From the NCBI GenBank assembly GCA_022376925.1, contig JAIOJX010000005.1, positions 159,851,501 to 159,915,500 on the forward strand: a stretch of DNA of 64,000 bases, read 5' to 3'. Shown here piece by piece: positions 58,401 through 64,000 of this stretch; position 1 is the stretch's first letter; each line of letters begins with the position of its first letter. Under the pieces are notes generated by a model, which saw only the letters and a program-made list of their open reading frames with translations, did not search any database and was not told where the DNA came from. Origin of the DNA: Tragulus kanchil (taxonomy: Eukaryota; Chordata; Mammalia; Artiodactyla; Tragulidae). A program made the position numbers and the translations under genes.

Positions 58401-61400
58401 CTAATGCTTCATTTGTGCATTGTTTTCATTTTTAAGTTGAAATAGAAGTTACATAACTTGGACTAAAGTTCGGCAGTTTGTGGTACACACCAAGCAAAGC
58501 GACAGGTTTCTAGGGACTGGGGTCTTCCAAATAGAAAAAATTACAAGAAATCAACTGGAAAATCAGTCTGGGCTCTACCAGGAAGTCAAGGACTCCCCTG
58601 GGTCTCGTGAGGCAAGAAAACAACGAGGGCAACGCTCATGCTTGTTGATTTTTTAGCTTCTGCCAAGAAAATTCTACTGTCAAATCGATCGCTACTGACA
58701 GTGGTTGATTCAAGCCTGTTTCTTTGGAGCTGATTTTTAGATAATAAGGCACAGTACAAGTCACAGCTGGGAAATCACGGAGCCAAGGGTGGGCCATGAC
58801 TGCGAGGCTGTGACCCTGACTGTGGGATCCATGCGGAATGGCGGTCGCCCTTAGACACTGCTTGAATTGTTTTACCAGCAAGCTGGGCACAGAAAGGATT
58901 TCATCGAATCTGAATTGTACCTCCTCTAGCTTGACTGTGTAAAAGACTGTGTAAAAGACAGTTAAGACTGACGACTTTACCTAAGTGACAGTGGGGCCTT
59001 GGAATGTCACCTCTCCTCTCTAGGTTTCAATCTCTTTATCCACAAAATAAAGGATTTCTCTAAATAATTTCCATAATAATTCCTGCTAATTTGAAATCTC
59101 TAAAGCTAATGGACATATGCATTCTAAATATGCAAACAAGCCATTTCCCTCTGCTACATGTTCTCAGTAATTGCTTCTCATTACATCGAAGCATAAATTG
59201 ACCTTGCTAATAGAAAAATGCTATTTTGACTTTACTTAGTAAATCTTGTGAAGGCGATATTTAATTTTTAGAATGATTCTTTGAGTTCACTAAAAAGACT
59301 CCTGGCTGCCCCTGCCCTTTGGGGGCTCCACCTACCGATGTCCCCTGGCTCCAGCGGCATGGCCACGGACTGGCAGTGGCTGCGGCACTGGAAGGGAGGG
59401 ATGAGCTGCAGCATGGCCTCGCCGCTGCCGATCGTGAACAAGTCGTGCATCCTGTGCATCTGCAGGGAAAGGCACGGGGGACAGAGAGGAAGGAAAAGAA
59501 AACCAAATAAAAGCCTGGAGCATGAGAGAGTAGCACGCAAAAATTTTGAAACATATGGTTCTGAGTTTCCTAGCAGCCTATGCAAAGAGGAAGGCAGAAC
59601 CAAGAATAAACTTCACAATGACGTCCAAAAGACAAAGCCAAATTCATTTCTCCTAAGCATGGCCTCTCCCTGGACTGAGACGAGGGCAAGATTTCCTCTT
59701 TGGCCACACCAAGGGGCATGTGGGATCTTAGTTCCTCACCAGTGGCAACTCAGAGCCTTTGTCACTTGACCACCAGGGAAGTCCCATGGTTAAGACCTCT
59801 TCTCGGGTATTTCCTGAAGATACATTGTGTAGTTTTGTGGGCAACATCTTTAACGACAGCCCTGCAGCAGAAATGGCTCAAGCTTCATAATTCACAATTT
59901 CTAGCCACAGTTTCAAAACAGGTCATGGTCACACTATCTGACTGTATTTCAACGAAAGTCCAGCACAGGCTAACACGTGGTGGTCTAAATATGCAACCTT
60001 CCGAGGCTCTAGTTTGATCCAGACAGTCTGCATATCCACTGGGCAATGGTCTGTGGAATACTATTTTTTACTGTCAGGCTTTTGATGAGAATTGGACTGC
60101 AGCAAGTTCAAGTTGACTTTCTGGCAAGACGCAGGTGAGCAGATACACAATACTACTGATTAAGGACTAATGACAGTAAGATCAGCCTCTGATTTTGAAA
60201 GATAAGGATGTGCATCTGCAGAGGTAACACCTGCACTTCTGAGGGCATATGGACTATAGTCTGTCAGGCTCTTCTGTTCATGGAATTCTCCAGGCAAAAA
60301 TATTGGAGTAGGTTGCCATTTCCTCCTCTGGGAGGTTTTCCTGACCCAGAGATCAAACCAGCATCTCCAGTGTGTCCTGCATTGGAAGGTGCATTCCTTA
60401 CCACCAAACTACCTAGGAAGTCAATCCTGCCCTCGGCAGGTGCTACATGCAGCCTGCTGTGTGCTTGGGGTTTGGGAGGCACAGGGAGTAGAGACAAAGG
60501 GAGAGGGTGGTCTTGCTCAGGCTCCTCTTCCTGTCTAGATGGTGAAAGAAAACCCTGAGGACCGCCCCTTCTTTCCCTTCTGATTCCTCTTCCCAGTCCC
60601 TGCCTGCTATAGAAACCCTTTATCTGCCTTTAAAGAGCAAGGGTCAGAAGTCTGGTGCCATGCTGTAGTTTTCTTTCCTACCATGTGGGTCCTCCAGAGC
60701 CTTAGGCTGTGGCCCTACCTTCTGCCCTAACCCTGGTCCCTCCGTTGCTCCCACAGGGCCCTGGTCATGACTCTGTGTCCATGGAGACGCTAGAGCCATT
60801 GCAACTGTGGCCGCAAGGACAGGAAGGAGGACGAGGGTCTGGAGCCGCCTGACTGATGGAAGCCCTATCATGAGCAGTCTTGAAAAAACCGAGAAGACCA
60901 AGAATAGAGCAGATGCACCTCTACTTCACAGAGGCCTGAGAGAGGGTGGGACCCTGCTCCCCCCCATCAGGAGGCAGAGAAACAGACATCAGGAGGGAGT
61001 GGGCCAGCCCTAGGCAACCTCGTGGGATGGGGAAAGCGGACCTTGGAGCCCCTCACTTCTTTCCCCGGGTCTCTTAACTCTACTGCTTATCTTCTATCCC
61101 AAGGCCGCCTCTTGGATTGTGGGCCCACAGACATATGACTTTACCAGAGTCCAGGGCCCAGGGATGTGGACCAAGGGTGGAGCAATGAGGCTGTGGAGAC
61201 AGGCGAGCCTGGGCCAGGGTGGGGAACAGATGCTCTAAGAAATCAGACTCTCAGGATTTTGGCCTATTTGGGCCACTCCCCTTCCCCAAACATCCTCGAG
61301 AACCACAACAAGATGACTCTGATAGGCATCTGCGTAACTCTGTATCTCCCTCTTTGGCTTAGCTTGGTGTCCCTGTTTAGCAGACTGGTGAAATTAAGAT

Positions 61401-63785
61401 TCAAGTGGGAAAACCCAAGACAGGCATAAAAGCCCTCACCCAGAATTATATCATAACTATGAAGATGAAATCATACTAGGGCCCCGAGTTCTAGCTGAAG
61501 ACAGCCAGATAAAATTCTTTACAACCTGAGGCCAGGGCCCAGCACCTCCACCCTACAGCTGGCAGACAGAAGTTCTTACTTCTAGAGCCTCCTCTAGAGA
61601 CAAAGAGAGGTGGTCTTGCTCAGGCTCCTCTTCCTGTCTAGATGGTGAAAGAAAACCCTGAGGACCGCCCCTTCTTTCCCTTCTGATTCCTCTTCCCAGT
61701 CCCTGCCTGCTATAGAAACCCTTTATCTGCCTTTAAAGAGCAAGGGTCAGAAGTCTGGTGCCATGCTGTAGTTTTCTTTCCTACCATGTGGGTCCTCCAG
61801 AGCCTTAGGCTGTGGCCCTACCTTCTGCCCTAACCCTGGTCCCTCCGTTGCTCCCACAGGGCCCTGGTCATGACTCTGTGTCCATGGAGACGCTAGAGCC
61901 ATTGCAACTGTGGCCGCAAGGACAGGAAGGAGGACGAGGGTCTGGAGCCGCCTGACTGATGGAAGCCCTATCATGAGCAGTCTTGAAAAAACCGAGAAGA
62001 CCAAGAATAGAGCAGATGCACCTCTACTTCACAGAGGCCTGAGAGAGGGTGGGACCCTGCTCCCCCCCATCAGGAGGCAGAGAAACAGACATCAGGAGGG
62101 AGTGGGCCAGCCCTAGGCAACCTCGTGGGATGGGGAAAGCGGACCTTGGAGCCCCTCACTTCTTTCCCCGGGTCTCTTAACTCTACTGCTTATCTTCTAT
62201 CCCAAGGCCGCCTCTTGGATTGTGGGCCCACAGACATATGACTTTACCAGAGTCCAGGGCCCAGGGATGTGGACCAAGGGTGGAGCAATGAGGCTGTGGA
62301 GACAGGCGAGCCTGGGCCAGGGTGGGGAACAGATGCTCTAAGAAATCAGACTCTCAGGATTTTGGCCTATTTGGGCCACTCCCCTTCCCCAAACATCCTC
62401 GAGAACCACAACAAGATGACTCTGATAGGCATCTGCGTAACTCTGTATCTCCCTCTTTGGCTTAGCTTGGTGTCCCTGTTTAGCAGACTGGTGAAATTAA
62501 GATTCAAGTGGGAAAACCCAAGACAGGCATAAAAGCCCTCACCCAGAATTATATCATAACTATGAAGATGAAATCATACTAGGGCCCCGAGTTCTAGCTG
62601 AAGACAGCCAGATAAAATTCTTTACAACCTGAGGCCAGGGCCCAGCACCTCCACCCTACAGCTGGCAGACAGAAGTTCTTACTTCTAGACGAAATGACTG
62701 TTTTTTTAAAGGCTTTGAAATTCCCTGAACACGATTCAGCAAGTTTGGACCCAAACAATAGTGTTGGAGGTTAAAGACACAACCCAGGGTTGGTAGGGGT
62801 CACAGTTCAGCAAATTTAACTTTTTAATAAAGAAAAATTCATCCTTTTTAATTATTCCAAACCAATCCAGCCTCAAAAAGCTTCCTCCGGGTTGAGACTC
62901 AACAAAAGAGCAATTCAGAGAAAAGTAAATAGACACAAACCCAGAGCAGCGTTGCCCAGTTTGCCGGCCCCAGAGAGCGAGCGTGGGCTCTGGGTGCCGG
63001 GCCGCGGAGGCCGCGGGGAGGCAGCGCCGCACGCCCCAGGCTGCCAGCCTCAGGCACGCGCTTCTCGCCCCTCCTGTTCCCAAACCTCCCCGCGATCCCA
63101 AGCTCTTTGCTCTCCTTGTTCCCTAGCTGAAGGTTCTCATTTGTTTATTTCTGGGGAAAGCCAACCCAGGGGTGAAGAATGAGGCGAGACCTCTTTATTA
63201 ACTTGCTGTGTTCTTGGGCAAATCATTTCATCTCTCTGGAGCACAGTTTCTTTACCTACAAAGTAAGAAACGCTGGATTGTGCATTTACACACTCTTCAT
63301 TCACAGCCTGCCTGCTTTCTCCTTGGAGGCAGGGAAGCTTGACTGCACATTCAGGACCCTGTCAACCTGAGGATTCTACTTCCTTTCCTGTAGAAAGGTA
63401 GCCTGCCCCCAGGTGTTAAGGGCAGGAAACAGATCTGCCAGGTAACCAGACTTTCTGGAAGCACGCCTTCAGTTAAAATAAGTCAGGCCACAGCAGGTGT
63501 GCAGGGCAGCTGCAGGAGGAGAGAACCTGAGATTCTGTGTGGGATCCCTCTGGTTCTCCTCTTAAACTGACGTGCAGGGAAGGTTTTGATTATGACATTA
63601 ATCCAGATGCCAAATGAGAAAAATTCTAGATCCAAGTCTCCCCAGAATTTCCTACCTTACTCCCCACGATAGGTTCTGGTTGAAGAAGGAAGCACTTTTT
63701 CAAGGAGGCTTCTTTTGGAAACGGCAGGTAGGTGAGAACAGGGAAGAGCTCACGGAACACGTGTGATCTGTTCAGGGGCCGTCTC
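55376..63785 (-). CDS. C6orf89: C6orf89 (bombesin receptor-activated protein), 3' coding part
   Basis: Three exons (63656-63785, 59336-59459, 55376-55470) join in phase to encode the conserved C-terminal part: RRPLNRSHVFRELFPVL, then MHRMHDLFTIGSGEAMLQ and SVAMPLEPGDIG, then THWKVYIIARGVQPLVVCDG and the stop. These match my memory of the end of human C6orf89. Family knowledge: C6orf89 (BRAP) is a type II membrane protein reported at Golgi and midbody, linked to bombesin-receptor signalling and to histone deacetylase activity. The N-terminal membrane anchor and earlier exons lie to the right of this window. The terminal exon occurs twice (also 56488-56582) because of duplication D14. Confidence 0.92.
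56427..56432 (-). terminator. C6orf89: Duplicate of the candidate C6orf89 poly(A) signal
   Basis: The D14 copy of the AATAAA at 55315-55320, the same distance past the duplicated stop codon. Confidence 0.3.
56488..56582 (-). CDS. C6orf89: Second copy of C6orf89 terminal exon (duplicate)
   Basis: Same 95 bp with the same acceptor, 1112 bp upstream in transcript order. It would be met first by the spliceosome and has the same stop, so it would make the 55376-55470 copy redundant. It lies inside D14 and is probably a false copy from assembly. Confidence 0.85.
57494..57675. repeat. 91-bp tandem duplication in C6orf89 intron
   Basis: Two adjacent 91-bp copies (57494-57584, 57585-57675) with two visible substitutions. 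They share TCTGTCATGGGGTTTCTGGT. The second copy is followed by an A-rich tract. It lies just upstream of the duplicated terminal exon in transcript order. Confidence 0.85.
57676..59335. other. C6orf89: C6orf89 last intron
   Basis: Begins with an A-rich run (57682-57711), then a CpG-rich piece to about 57860. The rest is AT-richer intron. No coding segment recognised. Confidence 0.5.
59336..59459 (-). CDS. C6orf89: C6orf89 coding exon, penultimate
   Basis: 124 bp from ATG (Met, internal) through MHDLFTIGSGEAML, IPPFQCRSHCQSV and EPGDI, leaving one G for the next exon. Acceptor CTGCAG, donor GTAGGT. The IGSGEAML and QCRSHCQSV stretches are the recognisable conserved core. Confidence 0.92.
59690..59790 (-). 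mobile_element. Short CHR-type SINE, reverse
   Basis: TTTGGCCACACCAAGGGGC to TTGACCACCAGGGAAGTCCC, in the C6orf89 intron. Confidence 0.75.
60246..60424 (-). mobile_element. Bov-tA SINE, reverse
   Basis: ATGGACTATAGTCTGTCAGG to ACCAAACTACCTAGGAAGTC, diverged, in the C6orf89 intron. Confidence 0.85.
60490..62689. repeat. Duplication D15 (60490-61586 and 61596-62689)
   Basis: Direct repeat of about 1.10 kb in a C6orf89 intron. G-run differences occur right at the start of copy 2; the interior appears identical by eye. I recognise no element inside it. Confidence 0.95.
62690..63655. other. C6orf89: C6orf89 intron with a CpG-rich patch
   Basis: AT-rich intron sequence interrupted at about 62960-63075 by a strongly CpG-rich stretch (for example GGGCCGCGGAGGCCGCGGGG). 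No splice-framed coding segment is visible. Confidence 0.45.
63656..63785 (-). CDS. C6orf89: C6orf89 coding exon, antepenultimate
   Basis: 130 bp. The first base completes a codon from the upstream exon, then RRPLNRSHVFRELFP, LPFPKEASLKKCF and PEPIVGSK. Acceptor CTGCAG, donor GTAGG, ending in phase 0 after Lys. Confidence 0.92.
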
Positions 63786-63966
63786 CTGCAGAATGTATAC
63801 AAGAGGGAGAGAGTTGTTAAACCGGGCAAGCCAGCCCGACGCCATGACTACAGAGAGCTCGCCGAGGATGGGAAAACTGTGGGTGGTGGGTGAAGTGGGA
63901 GAGATGTCAGGACAACAACTGAAGTATTAGGCCCATGAAGAACAGTCATGCCGAATCAATTAACTG

Positions 63967-64000
63967 AAACACACACACACGCACACACACAGACACAGAC
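63967..64000. repeat. (CA)n microsatellite at window edge
   Basis: ACACACACACACGCACACAC and following CAGACACAGAC; it continues beyond the window. Confidence 0.85.

Noticed and set aside
9600..62689. A novel duplication-generating mobile element or replication mechanism
   Set aside because: No shared terminal sequence, motif or target site exists at the D1-D15 boundaries, and junction noise fits assembly error better. Kept only as the alternative to test.

Overview
This is nuclear DNA of a ruminant, most probably a bovid. Three observations support that: a BovB (RTE) LINE on the minus strand near 20.6-23.8 kb, many Bov-tA SINEs whose 3' ends carry the BovB-type tail, and many CHR-type tRNA-derived SINEs, on top of older mammalian layers (L1, HAL1, MIR, MLT1, mariner). 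The species cannot be fixed from this sequence. Two protein-coding genes are recognisable, both on the minus strand, in the order expected from the mammalian C6orf89-PI16 neighbourhood.

PI16 (peptidase inhibitor 16, a GPI-anchored CAP/CRISP-family protein) is complete. Its six coding exons lie at 16152-16322, 8284-8505, 6548-6657, 6213-6301, 4986-5621 and 4651-4772. Together they give an uninterrupted 449-residue reading frame with consistent splice phases. There is a TATA-like box just upstream and an AATAAA signal near 3760. C6orf89 is represented by its three last coding exons (63656-63785, 59336-59459, 55376-55470); the rest lies beyond the right edge. The remaining sequence is intron, intergenic DNA and transposon layers.

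Layout: 1-3.1 kb, L1 debris with SINE insertions; 3.7-16.4 kb, PI16; 16.4-19.5 kb, duplicated PI16 promoter/exon 1, then MIR and Bov-tA; 20.6-23.8 kb, BovB; 24-32.4 kb, a nested stack in which an antisense L1 is split by an MLT1-like LTR and by SINEs, one SINE being split by a solo retroviral LTR; 33-40 kb, largely non-coding DNA with SINEs; 40.6-43.7 kb, a dead Hsmar1-like mariner; 44.4-48 kb, HAL1 and L1; 48.8-64 kb, the C6orf89 3' end and introns.

The dominant unexplained structure is not a gene. Between 9.6 and 62.7 kb I count fifteen direct duplications of unrelated content, each close to 1.1 kb (range about 1.08-1.21 kb). The copies are nearly identical, adjacent, and separated by 0 to about 40 bp of filler. 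Differences within pairs are mostly homopolymer or short indels that cluster near the junctions, and several fillers look like noisy versions of the sequence that follows the second copy. I read this as an assembly artefact (untrimmed overlaps at contig joins or filled gaps), which inflates the locus by about 16.8 kb. It creates a false second PI16 promoter/exon 1 and a false second C6orf89 terminal exon. If long reads showed it to be real, it would be an extraordinary size-locked duplication process. I found no undescribed biological system that I could defend.
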